Assembly: GCA_039805725.1 (NCBI GenBank)
Contig: JBDLTT010000038.1
Coordinates: 1-36,064, forward strand
DNA from: Fluviibacter sp039805725
Lineage (GTDB): Bacteria; Pseudomonadota; Gammaproteobacteria; Burkholderiales; Rhodocyclaceae
DNA: 36,064 nucleotides
Reading direction: 5' to 3'
Each line of letters starts with the position of its first letter. Within the stretch, counting starts at the first letter, position 1. The position numbers were made by a program, and so were the translations under genes. The notes below the pieces were generated by a model. It ran no database searches. It had not been told where the DNA came from and was given only the letters and a program-made list of their open reading frames with translations. This document shows, piece by piece, positions 6,305 to 13,934 of this stretch.

Positions 6305-8170
6305 ATGTCAGCAACGCTTCTTTCCCAAATCAATTCCCCAGCGGATCTTCGCGAACTGTCGCGTGAACAATTGGCTCAGGTCAGCCAGGAACTCCGGCAA
6401 TTTCTGCTCGATTCGGTCTCGCAGACGGGGGGGCACCTTTCCTCCAATCTCGGCACGGTCGAACTCACCGTAGCGCTGCACTCGGTGTTTAACACCCCAG
6501 AAGACCGACTGGTCTGGGACGTGGGTCACCAAACCTATCCCCACAAGATTCTGACGGGGCGCCGCGACCGCATGTCGACGCTGCGCCAGTTCAATGGCAT
6601 CGCCGGTTTTCCGAAGCGCTCCGAAAGCCCCTACGACACCTTTGGCGTTGGCCATTCGTCCACCTCGATTTCAGCCGCGCTGGGCATGGCGCTCGCCGCC
6701 AAACAGAAAGGTGAGCAACGCCAGGTGGTCGCCATCATCGGAGATGGCGCCATGAGTGCGGGCCAAGCCTTTGAGGCGCTGAATAATGCTGGCGTCGCCA
6801 GTGCTAATCTGCTGGTGATTCTCAATGACAACGAGATGTCGATCTCGCCGCCGGTCGGCGCACTCTACAACTATCTGACCCGCCTCACCTCCGGCAAACT
6901 CTACAACGCGGCCAAGAAGGGCGCAGAAAAAGTTTTGGGTGTTTCGCAAAGCCTGCTTGATTTTGCCAAGCGGGCCGAAGAGCATGTGAAGGGTATGATC
7001 AATCCGGGCACGTTGTTCGAGGAATTCGGCTTCCATTATTACGGTCCGATCGACGGGCACGATCTGGATGCGTTGATTCCCACACTTCAGAATCTAAAGC
7101 AATTGCCCGGTCCGCGCTTCCTGCACATCGTGACACGCAAAGGCCAGGGCTACAAACTGGCGGAAGAAAACCCAATTCTTTATCACGGTGTGACCAAGTT
7201 CGAGACTGCCCAGGGGCTTGATGGCGCCAAAGCCAAAAGCGGCTCAACGCTCACCTACACCCAGGTCTTTGGTGACTGGCTGTGTGATATGGCCGCGGCT
7301 GACCCGAAGTTAGTGGCCATTACGCCGGCCATGCGCGAGGGATCCGGCATGGTGGCTTACGCCGAATGCTATCCGGATCGTTACTACGATGTCGCCATTG
7401 CCGAACAGCATGCGGTTACACTCGCCGCAGGTATGGCCTGCGAAGGCCTGAAGCCAGTCGTCGCCATTTATTCCACCTTCCTGCAGCGTGGCTATGACCA
7501 ATTGATCCATGACGTGGCGTTACAGAATCTGGATGTCACTTTCGCAGTCGACCGCGCCGGCCTGGTTGGCGCCGATGGCCCGACACACCATGGCGCGTTT
7601 GATCTGTCGTATGCGCTGTGTATTCCCAACATGGTCATTGCCACACCCGTCAACGAGCGCGAATGTCGACAGCTATTGACCGCCTGCTATGAACATCCAG
7701 GCCCGGCGTTGGTGCGCTACCCGCGCGGAAGTGGCACAGGCACTGTCCCCGGGATGGATCTAACCGCACTACCAATCGGTAAAGGCGCGATCACCCGGCA
7801 AGGAGAAAAGATCGCTTTTTTGGCCTTTGGCAGTCTTCTGGCCAGCGCCGAAACACTGGGGGAAGCCTTCAACGCCACCGTCGCCAATATGCGCTTTGCC
7901 AAGCCGCTGGATCTGGCTTTGCTCGAAAACGTGGCCAAGGCTCATGACTTCATCGTCACCTTTGAAGAAAACGCGATAGCAGGCGGCGCAGGCAGCGAAG
8001 TCGAGCGCGCATTACAATCGCTCAATTACCATCGTCCTTGCCTGCGCATTGGCCTGCCCGACGCCTTTATCGAACACGGTGATACGATGAATCTCTACAA
8101 ATCCGCCGGTCTCGATATCGAGTCTCTGCGCGAACGCATCCAGCAGTTTGTCGAACAAACCCAAAACTAA
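6305..8170 (+). CDS. dxs: 1-deoxy-D-xylulose-5-phosphate synthase
   Basis: A 621-aa thiamine-diphosphate enzyme making DXP from pyruvate and glyceraldehyde 3-phosphate, the first step of the MEP isoprenoid route. Visible features are the GDG...NDN cofactor motif (GDGAMS at 146-151, NDNEMS at 174-179), the N-terminal HLSSNLG segment at 44-50, and the catalytic glutamate in IAEQHA (E367). The C-terminal transketolase-like domain ends at about 615. The length matches the family (about 620). It sits 10 bp after ispA and 8 bp before folE2, in one operon. Confidence 0.98.
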   Translation: MSATLLSQINSPADLRELSREQLAQVSQELRQFLLDSVSQTGGHLSSNLGTVELTVALHSVFNTPEDRLVWDVGHQTYPHKILTGRRDRMSTLRQFNGIAGFPKRSESPYDTFGVGHSSTSISAALGMALAAKQKGEQRQVVAIIGDGAMSAGQAFEALNNAGVASANLLVILNDNEMSISPPVGALYNYLTRLTSGKLYNAAKKGAEKVLGVSQSLLDFAKRAEEHVKGMINPGTLFEEFGFHYYGPIDGHDLDALIPTLQNLKQLPGPRFLHIVTRKGQGYKLAEENPILYHGVTKFETAQGLDGAKAKSGSTLTYTQVFGDWLCDMAAADPKLVAITPAMREGSGMVAYAECYPDRYYDVAIAEQHAVTLAAGMACEGLKPVVAIYSTFLQRGYDQLIHDVALQNLDVTFAVDRAGLVGADGPTHHGAFDLSYALCIPNMVIATPVNERECRQLLTACYEHPGPALVRYPRGSGTGTVPGMDLTALPIGKGAITRQGEKIAFLAFGSLLASAETLGEAFNATVANMRFAKPLDLALLENVAKAHDFIVTFEENAIAGGAGSEVERALQSLNYHRPCLRIGLPDAFIEHGDTMNLYKSAGLDIESLRERIQQFVEQTQN

Positions 8171-8178
8171 AAATTACT

Positions 8179-8988
8179 ATGACCCAAGAGAAAAAATCCG
8201 TTACCGGCATGCCAGATGTGCAATCGTCAGCAGATGGCCGCCAGATCGCCATTAACAAAGTCGGCATCAAGTCGATCCGTCATCCGATTGTGGTGGCCGA
8301 CAAAGCCGAGGGCGTTCAGCACACCATTGCCAACTTCAATATGTACGTGGGTCTGCCGCACAACTTCAAGGGCACGCACATGTCGCGCTTTGTCGACATC
8401 CTGAACAATCAGTCACGCGAGATTTCGGTCGAAAATTTCCCAATGATGCTGCAGGAGATGGTGCAACGCCTCGAAGCCGAAACCGGTCATATCGAGATGA
8501 GCTTTCCGTACTTCATCAACAAAGCAGCGCCGATCTCCGGCGTTGAAAGTCTGATGGACTATGACGTCACACTCATCGGCGATATCAACGGCGACGACAT
8601 CTGCGTTGCTGTCAAAGTCGTTGTCCCGGTCACCAGCCTTTGCCCCTGCTCCAAGGAGATCTCCGAGCGCGGCGCCCATAATCAGCGCTCGCACGTCACC
8701 GTGACCGTCAAGTCGCAGGATTACATCTGGATCGAAGAAATTGTTGCGCTGGTCGAAAAAGAAGCCTCTTGCGAGCTCTTTGGTTTACTCAAGCGTCCAG
8801 ATGAGAAGTACGTGACCGAACGCGCCTACGATAACCCCAAGTTCGTTGAAGACATGGTGCGCGATGTGGCCGCTCGCCTGAACGCCGATCCACGCATTGA
8901 TGCGTACTCGGTGGAATCAGAAAACTTCGAGTCGATTCACAACCATTCGGCCTACGCCTTGATCGAGTGGGTGCGACCAGCCGCCTGA
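8179..8988 (+). CDS. folE2: GTP cyclohydrolase FolE2 (type IB)
   Basis: A 269-aa protein of the FolE2/MptA family, which converts GTP to 7,8-dihydroneopterin triphosphate, the first step of folate and queuosine-precursor synthesis. Family segments include VGIKSIRHP, the metal/substrate region TSLCPCSKEISERGAHNQRSHV (about residues 153-174), and ESENFESIHNHSAYA near the C terminus. FolE2 works with metals other than zinc and in several bacteria backs up zinc-dependent FolE. It is last in the xseB-ispA-dxs operon, before a bidirectional terminator. I see no Zur-like operator right before it, so zinc control is not evident. Confidence 0.95.
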   Translation: MTQEKKSVTGMPDVQSSADGRQIAINKVGIKSIRHPIVVADKAEGVQHTIANFNMYVGLPHNFKGTHMSRFVDILNNQSREISVENFPMMLQEMVQRLEAETGHIEMSFPYFINKAAPISGVESLMDYDVTLIGDINGDDICVAVKVVVPVTSLCPCSKEISERGAHNQRSHVTVTVKSQDYIWIEEIVALVEKEASCELFGLLKRPDEKYVTERAYDNPKFVEDMVRDVAARLNADPRIDAYSVESENFESIHNHSAYALIEWVRPAA

Positions 8989-9016
8989 CGCCAACGCACA
9001 CCAAAGCGGTGCCAAC

Positions 9017-9044
9017 AAAAATGCCACCCGAGGGTGGCATTTTT
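9017..9044. terminator. Bidirectional terminator between folE2 and rplS
   Basis: AAAAATGCCACCC (9017-9029) pairs with GGGTGGCATTTTT (9032-9044) around a minimal loop. The A-tract and T-tract make it a rho-independent terminator in both directions, serving the folE2 operon (plus) and the rpsP-rplS operon (minus). Confidence 0.92.
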
Positions 9045-9063
9045 ACTGAATCGGCTAAACGAC

Positions 9064-9438
9064 TTAGGCCGTTGCCTTGCGCTCCAGCTTTTCTTTGATG
9101 CGCGCCGACTTGCCCGAGCGCTCGCGCAGGTAGTACAGCTTGGCGCGGCGGACATCACCACGACGCTTCAGTTCGATCGACGCGACCAGCGGCGAATAGG
9201 TCTGGAACGTACGCTCCACGCCTTCGCCTGACGAAATCTTGCGCACGATGAAATTGGAATTCAGACCGCGGTTACGCTTGGCGATCACAACGCCTTCGTA
9301 AGCCTGCAGACGCTCACGCGAACCTTCCTTGACCTTCACCTGAACGACCACGGTGTCACCGGGGGCAAATTCGGGAATGGTTTTACCTTCGCTAACGCGA
9401 GCGATTTCTTCCTGTTCGAGTTGTTGAATCAGATTCAT
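9064..9438 (-). CDS. rplS: 50S ribosomal protein L19
   Basis: A 124-aa protein starting MNLIQQLEQEEIAR, with FAPGDTVVVQVKVKEGSRERLQAYEGVVIAKRNRGLNSNFIVRKISSGEGVERTF, the typical L19 body at the 30S-50S interface. The C-terminal RRAKLYYLRERSGKSARIKEKL is basic. A strong AAGGAG Shine-Dalgarno lies before ATG 9438. It is last in the rpsP-rimM-trmD-rplS operon, 33 bp after trmD, and is followed by the shared terminator. Confidence 0.98.
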   Translation of the reverse strand: MNLIQQLEQEEIARVSEGKTIPEFAPGDTVVVQVKVKEGSRERLQAYEGVVIAKRNRGLNSNFIVRKISSGEGVERTFQTYSPLVASIELKRRGDVRRAKLYYLRERSGKSARIKEKLERKATA

Positions 9439-9471
9439 GTCGTTGATCTCCTTGTTGTGACGACTGCAGAG

Positions 9472-10209
9472 CTACTCGCCCGATTGCTCGAGTTTTTTAA
9501 GTAGTTGCATTTCTTCCTTGCTGAAAGCTCGACCTTCCAGCAGATCCGGGCGCCGATCGCGGGTCCTTTTGAGGGACTCGGCCAAACGCCAAACGCGTAT
9601 TCTCTCATGATTTCCCGATAAAAGCACCTCCGGAACCGTCATCCCTTCATAGTGTTCGGGCCGTGTGTAATGCGGGCAGTCGAGCAGACCCGTGGCAAAC
9701 GAGTCCTCTGCAGCCGATTGAGCGTCGTTCAAAACACCCGGTAGGGTGCGCAAAATGGCGTCCATCAGCATCATGGCCGGCAGTTCGCCGCCGGAAACCA
9801 CAAAATCACCGATGGAGACCTCGAGATCGACTTGACGCTGAATAACACGCTCATCGATACCTTCGTATCGCCCGCACAACAACACCAAGGACGGTTGGGC
9901 GGCCAGTTCGCGGACCAAGCCATCGGTCAACGGCTTGCCCTGGGGTGACAGGTAAACGACCTTGCAACCCGCTCCGACAACCTTACGCGCTGCATCGATC
10001 GCCTTTTCGAGCGGTTCCGGCATCATCACCATCCCCGGACCACCACCAAAGGGGCGGTCATCAATGGTTTTGTACTGATTTGTCGCGAAATCGCGCGGGT
10101 TTACGGCGTCAAAACTGGCGATACCGTTTTCAAAAGCACGACGAGAGATGCCGAAGCGGGTAATGGCTTCGAACATTTCCGGAAAGAGTGTCACGGCGGC
10201 AAATTTCAT
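9472..10209 (-). CDS. trmD: tRNA (guanine-37-N1)-methyltransferase
   Basis: A SPOUT-class methyltransferase (245 aa from ATG 10209; 249 aa from GTG 10221). It makes m1G37 in tRNAs reading CNN codons and so prevents +1 frameshifting. Family segments are FAAVTLFPEMFEAITRFGISRRA, the GGGPGMVM loop, the trefoil-knot SAM site (LLCGRYEGIDERV, then SIGDFVVSGGELPAMMLMDAI), and the catalytic-Asp region LLDCPHYTRPEHYEGM. Neither start has a clear Shine-Dalgarno; coupling to rimM, 30 bp upstream, is likely. Confidence 0.96.
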   Translation of the reverse strand: MKFAAVTLFPEMFEAITRFGISRRAFENGIASFDAVNPRDFATNQYKTIDDRPFGGGPGMVMMPEPLEKAIDAARKVVGAGCKVVYLSPQGKPLTDGLVRELAAQPSLVLLCGRYEGIDERVIQRQVDLEVSIGDFVVSGGELPAMMLMDAILRTLPGVLNDAQSAAEDSFATGLLDCPHYTRPEHYEGMTVPEVLLSGNHERIRVWRLAESLKRTRDRRPDLLEGRAFSKEEMQLLKKLEQSGE

Positions 10210-10238
10210 ACGTGCATTCACGCCAGGTGCTTCATGCC

Positions 10239-10820
10239 TTACCAGTCAAGACCCCATTCGACGACAATATGCCCAGCCACGCCTGCCTTGGGCGTCACGA
10301 TTTCTTTGACGATATCGCCCACAAACGGAATGAGACGCTCCTGCGCTTTGGGTGGTTCGCCCTCTTTCACGATCAAAACGGCATTTGCGCCGGTTTCAAT
10401 CAGACGATCGACCACGCCCAAAGATTCATTCTGAGTATTGATGACGGGCAAGCCCACCAGATCCGCCCAGTAATAGGTCTCGGATTCGGGTTCAGGTAGT
10501 AACGCGCGAGGGGCACCAACCCAGAAACCGCGCAGGGCTTCGGCGGCCGTACGATCAACGATATCTTCTAGCCGCACCACGACCCCATCGCCATGCGCGC
10601 GCATCTCAATTGGCTTTACAGCGCGCCATGACGCCAAGCCTTCAAAATCAGGTTCCGTGTTTGATATCCACCAGGTTGGCAGTTCCAGCCAACGCTCCGG
10701 GTCATCGGCAAAGGGATGCAGATGAAACCAGCCCTTGATGCCGTAAGCCGCACCGATGCGGCCGAGTACGACGCAACGCGCAGGCGCTGCGTCGTCAATT
10801 TTGACCGACTTAGGCTGCAA
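10239..10820 (-). CDS. rimM: 16S rRNA processing protein RimM
   Basis: About 193 aa. The N-terminal RimM domain begins VVLGRIGAAYGIKGWFHLHPF, and the PRC-barrel begins ETYYWADLVGLPVINTQNESLGVVDRLIETGANAVLIV. RimM binds S19 and aids 30S maturation. The open frame reaches far into rpsP and has no ATG or GTG near the expected N terminus. The best candidate is TTG at 10820, which overlaps the rpsP end by 11 bp and gives a length near the family's 170-190 residues. Such a start would rely on translational coupling with rpsP. The family call is certain; the start is tentative. Confidence 0.92.
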   Translation of the reverse strand: MQPKSVKIDDAAPARCVVLGRIGAAYGIKGWFHLHPFADDPERWLELPTWWISNTEPDFEGLASWRAVKPIEMRAHGDGVVVRLEDIVDRTAAEALRGFWVGAPRALLPEPESETYYWADLVGLPVINTQNESLGVVDRLIETGANAVLIVKEGEPPKAQERLIPFVGDIVKEIVTPKAGVAGHIVVEWGLDW

Positions 10821-11064
10821 TCTTGGCAGCGTAGCCCTTGGCCAGCAGCGCAACGCGCGGCGATACCTGAGCGCCAACGCTCTTCCAGTATGCCAGGCGC
10901 TCCATGTCCAGGCGCAGCGCTTCAGCTGAGCCAGAGGCTACCGGGTTGTAGAAACCCAGGCGCTCGACAAAGCGGCCATCGCGACGGGTGCGCGAATCAG
11001 CAACGACGACGGTGTAGAACGGGCGCTTCTTTGCGCCACCACGAGAAAGACGAATAACGACCAT
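10810..11064 (-). CDS. rpsP: 30S ribosomal protein S16
   Basis: An 84-aa protein starting MVVIRLSRGGAKKRPFYTVVVADSRTRRDGRFVERLGFYNP, the characteristic S16 sequence. It is the first gene of the operon with rimM, trmD and rplS. A promoter with consensus -10 lies 32 bp upstream. The 3' end overlaps the most plausible rimM start. Confidence 0.98.
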   Translation of the reverse strand: MVVIRLSRGGAKKRPFYTVVVADSRTRRDGRFVERLGFYNPVASGSAEALRLDMERLAYWKSVGAQVSPRVALLAKGYAAKIAA

Positions 11065-11095
11065 ACGGACAGTTCCGGACAGAGAAAAACCGCAG

Positions 11096-11125
11096 ATTAT
11101 ACAGCAGACAACCTAAAAACGCCAA
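11096..11125 (-). promoter_or_regulatory. Promoter of rpsP-rimM-trmD-rplS
   Basis: On the minus strand: -35 TTGGCG (11125-11120), an 18-bp spacer, -10 TATAAT (11101-11096). The predicted start near 11089 gives a leader of about 25 nt before the rpsP ATG. Confidence 0.65.
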
Positions 11126-11166
11126 CAGTTACCAGCATTTATCCGTGCCCGGCTTGCCTTGGCGAT

Positions 11167-11904
11167 TTAGGTCGCAAAAACCGAGGCAATGCTGGCCTGG
11201 ACGGCCTCTGCGGCGGCTTTGGGGTCAGCCGCCCCACGAATCGGGCGCCCCATGACAATGTAATCGGCCCCATTACGGAAAGCCTGCGCGACGTCGACGG
11301 TGCGTTTTTGGTCATCCTCAACCCGGTTTTCGACCGGACGGATCCCCGGGGTAACCACCATGATGCGCGGCCCCAGCTCCTTGCGAATCAGCGGCGCTTC
11401 GAGACCCGACGAGATGATGCCGTCACAGCCCGCTTCCAGGGAGCGGCGCGCGCGCGACAGCACCAGCTGGCTGACGTCGCATTCAAAGCCCAGGTCATCC
11501 AGATCGCCCCGATCCAGACTGGTCAGTGCCGTCACCGCCAAGACCTTGAGGTTGCCCTTTTCCTTACCGGCTGCTTCCATGATCGCCTGGTTGCCATGGA
11601 CCGTGGCGAACGCCACGTTACGCTTAGCCAGGGCGCGGATCGCCGAACGTACCGTTTCCGGCACGTCAAAAAACTTCAGGTCGACAAAGACTTTCTTACC
11701 TTTTTCGCCGAGCCAATCGATCAGTTCGAAATAACCACCGGCCATGAACAGTTCCATACCAACCTTGTAGAAACGGACACTATCACCGAGGCGCTCAACC
11801 AGCGCCCGGGCTTCGGCAGGATCGGCCACGTCCAGTGCGACAATCAGGCGCTCTTCGCGCGGCACTTGAATCTGGGAACGGAGGTCGGTCGTGGGGGTGG
11901 TCAT
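11167..11904 (-). CDS. pyrF: Orotidine-5'-phosphate decarboxylase
   Basis: A 245-aa TIM-barrel enzyme that decarboxylates OMP to UMP, the last step of de novo pyrimidine synthesis. The catalytic Asp-x-Lys-x-x-Asp motif appears as DLKFFDVPETV (about residues 75-85), preceded by LIVALDVADPAEA and FYKVGMELF, and the phosphate-binding end is VTPGIRP...DYIVMGRPI. I start at ATG 11904 (MTTPTTDLRSQIQVPREERLIVAL). The frame is open much further upstream, but that extension lies in the YihY gene and is not coding. It follows the YihY-type gene on the same strand with a 71-bp gap. I see no clear terminator before the rpsP promoter. Confidence 0.97.
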   Translation of the reverse strand: MTTPTTDLRSQIQVPREERLIVALDVADPAEARALVERLGDSVRFYKVGMELFMAGGYFELIDWLGEKGKKVFVDLKFFDVPETVRSAIRALAKRNVAFATVHGNQAIMEAAGKEKGNLKVLAVTALTSLDRGDLDDLGFECDVSQLVLSRARRSLEAGCDGIISSGLEAPLIRKELGPRIMVVTPGIRPVENRVEDDQKRTVDVAQAFRNGADYIVMGRPIRGAADPKAAAEAVQASIASVFAT

Positions 11905-11975
11905 AAAAACTCCGGGGCAACGGTCAACGATCAAATCATCACTTCGGTGCGCATTATGACAGAGCGCCCCTGCCC

Positions 11976-12878
11976 CTAAAAGCTGCCATAACCTAAAGAC
12001 AATCGGCGACCCGATGATCCGGACAACTCGGCAGTCACCACGCAGCCGAGCAGCACCATGAGCCAGCAGAGATAAAGCCAGAGCAAAAAGACCGGCAGTA
12101 TCGAGAATGCGCCATAAACCGCCGCGTAGCTCGAAAATTGCTGCACGTAGACGCCAAAACCCCACTGCAGCAAGGCAATACCGGTCGCGCCAAAAATGCC
12201 ACCGATCAGCGCATGGCGAATGCGAACACGGCAATTGGGTAGCACATAATTCAGCCATGCCATAAAGGCGGTGAGCGTACCCATCGCAACGGCACCAGAC
12301 ATGTACTTGCGAATAATCTTCAGCTCGGTAAAGAAGCCCAGCGATAACGAGATTGCCCACATGACGCCGGCAAAGCCCATGCCAAGGACAACCGGCACAA
12401 TCAGCAACAGCAACAAGTAATGACCTAGCCGATGGATAAAGCGGCGGTCCGGCGCCAAGCGCCAGATGCGATTAAAGGCCTGCTCGATAGCCCAGAACAT
12501 CGCCCAGACCACCACCAACAGGAAACTGATGCCGAGGAGTGTGAAACGGGTGGCATTCGCTGAAAAGGTCAGCGTGTAGTTGGCGATGACGCTACCCGCC
12601 TTTTCAGGCAACAAGTACTTCACCAAGAGCTGATCAAAGGCGGAGTGCACCTCGGCAAAGCCCGGCACATAGTTCGCGATGACCAACACCAGCGCAACCA
12701 GCGGCACGAGCGATAACAGCGTCGTGTAGGCCAGCCAGGCAGCAACAACGTCCAATTCATCCGCCCGGATCCGGCTCAGCAAGGCCACCACCGGTTGCGC
12801 CTTCAGGCGCGACAACCGGAGCATGAGACGGAAACGATGAGTCAATGAATGCAGGGACATGATCTTGGCAGGTATCAT
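11976..12878 (-). CDS. YihY/BrkB-family integral membrane protein
   Basis: A 300-aa protein (294 if ATG 12860 is used) with about six transmembrane helices and family segments RADELDVVAAWLAYTTLLSLVPLVALVLV, FAEVHSAFDQLLVKYLLPEKA, and YAAVYGAFSILPVFLLWLYLCWLMVLLG. Members were once named ribonuclease BN, which is now considered wrong; BrkB of Bordetella was linked to serum resistance. The function is not settled. Neither start has a good ribosome site. It is divergent from wrbA with only 5 bp (or 23 bp) between start codons, and pyrF follows on the same strand. Confidence 0.9.
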   Translation of the reverse strand: MIPAKIMSLHSLTHRFRLMLRLSRLKAQPVVALLSRIRADELDVVAAWLAYTTLLSLVPLVALVLVIANYVPGFAEVHSAFDQLLVKYLLPEKAGSVIANYTLTFSANATRFTLLGISFLLVVVWAMFWAIEQAFNRIWRLAPDRRFIHRLGHYLLLLLIVPVVLGMGFAGVMWAISLSLGFFTELKIIRKYMSGAVAMGTLTAFMAWLNYVLPNCRVRIRHALIGGIFGATGIALLQWGFGVYVQQFSSYAAVYGAFSILPVFLLWLYLCWLMVLLGCVVTAELSGSSGRRLSLGYGSF

Positions 12879-12883
12879 ACGAC

Positions 12884-13486
12884 ATGCACAAAATTCTTGT
12901 TCTCTACTACAGCCAGAAAGGCTCGGTCGAAGCGCTGGCGCATGCGATTGCTCGTGGCATCGACATGGTACCCGGCAGCGAAGCGGTATTGCGTACTGTG
13001 CCTCGCGTCAGTACGGTCTGCGAAGCCAGCGAGCCGGATGTGCCCGCGCAGGGCGCGCCGTATGTCACGCCACAGGATCTTAACGAATGCGCCGGGCTCG
13101 CGCTTGGCAGCCCGGTCCGCTTTGGCAATATGGCCGCCCCGATGAAATACTTCTGGGACAGCACCATCGCCACATGGCTTTCGGGCGAACTGATCGGCAA
13201 ACCCGCTGCTGTTTTTACGTCTTCGGGCAGTATGCACGGCGGCAACGAAACTACTCTGATCAGCATGATGTTGCCGCTTTTGCACCACGGCATGTTACTG
13301 ATGGGGTTGCCGTATAGCCATCCCGAGCTATCGACCACGCAAACGGGCGGCGCACCCTATGGCGCCAGCCACGTTGCGGGAATGAATGGAGACCCGACGC
13401 TGTCGGCTGATGAGCTTGCCCTGGCCAAAGCGCTGGGCAAACGACTGGCCGAAACCGTGACCAAGCTGCAGATCAAGCCAGCATGA
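12884..13486 (+). CDS. wrbA: WrbA-type NAD(P)H:quinone oxidoreductase
   Basis: A 200-aa flavodoxin-fold protein. The FMN phosphate loop YYSQKGSVEALAHAIARG is at about residues 7-24, followed by LGSPVRFGNMAAPMKYFWDST and VFTSSGSMHGGNETTLISMMLPLLHHGMLLMGLPYS, with the GGAPYGASHVAG flavin-contact region. It reduces quinones by two electrons and limits redox cycling, acting as a tetramer in the cytoplasm. AGG lies about 11 nt upstream of ATG 12884. The 3' end overlaps the next gene by 4 bp (ATGA). Confidence 0.94.
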   Translation: MHKILVLYYSQKGSVEALAHAIARGIDMVPGSEAVLRTVPRVSTVCEASEPDVPAQGAPYVTPQDLNECAGLALGSPVRFGNMAAPMKYFWDSTIATWLSGELIGKPAAVFTSSGSMHGGNETTLISMMLPLLHHGMLLMGLPYSHPELSTTQTGGAPYGASHVAGMNGDPTLSADELALAKALGKRLAETVTKLQIKPA

Positions 13487-13902
13487 CGACACCGCCCGCC
13501 ATGACATCCGCGCTCAACGAACCGGCGATTCGTCGCTACCGCTGGGTCGCGGTGATTGCCTGCGTGGCGCTAATCATCCTGTCACTGGCATGGGAACGCT
13601 GGCTGGCACCCCTCCGACCGGGTGGCTCCTGGCTCATGCTCAAGGCGCTACCGCTGCTGCTGCCCTTGCCAGGACTCCTCAAGGGCAAGCGCTACGTCTA
13701 TCAATGGTCGTCGATGCTGATCCTGCTCTATCTTTGCGAGGGTCTGGTGCGTGCCACCAGCGACACTGGGCTGAACCAGATATTGGGTGCCGTAGAAACA
13801 ATGCTGGCAACGGTGTATTTCGTGAGTGTTCTGGCCTTCTGTTATGCCACCCGGCCATCGTTGACCAACCCGGCACTCAAACGCACACGCAAAAAGCGTT
13901 AA
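13483..13902 (+). CDS. DUF2069 inner-membrane protein
   Basis: A 139-aa protein with about four hydrophobic segments (residues about 23-42, 50-64, 73-88, 100-122) and a basic C-terminal tail (KRTRKKR). The segment GKRYVYQWSSMLILLYLCEGLVRA fits DUF2069. The function is unknown. It is translationally coupled to wrbA by a 4-bp overlap, a neighbourhood I recall from other betaproteobacteria. An internal ATG (MTSALNE, six codons in) is an alternative start. Confidence 0.85.
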   Translation: MTTPPAMTSALNEPAIRRYRWVAVIACVALIILSLAWERWLAPLRPGGSWLMLKALPLLLPLPGLLKGKRYVYQWSSMLILLYLCEGLVRATSDTGLNQILGAVETMLATVYFVSVLAFCYATRPSLTNPALKRTRKKR

Positions 13903-13934
13903 CGCGACGCACCATAGGTGAAGGCTGCGAGCAC

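Noticed and set aside
11905..12360. Long N-terminal extension of the pyrF frame
   Set aside because: It lies inside the YihY gene in another frame; the PyrF family begins near ATG 11904.
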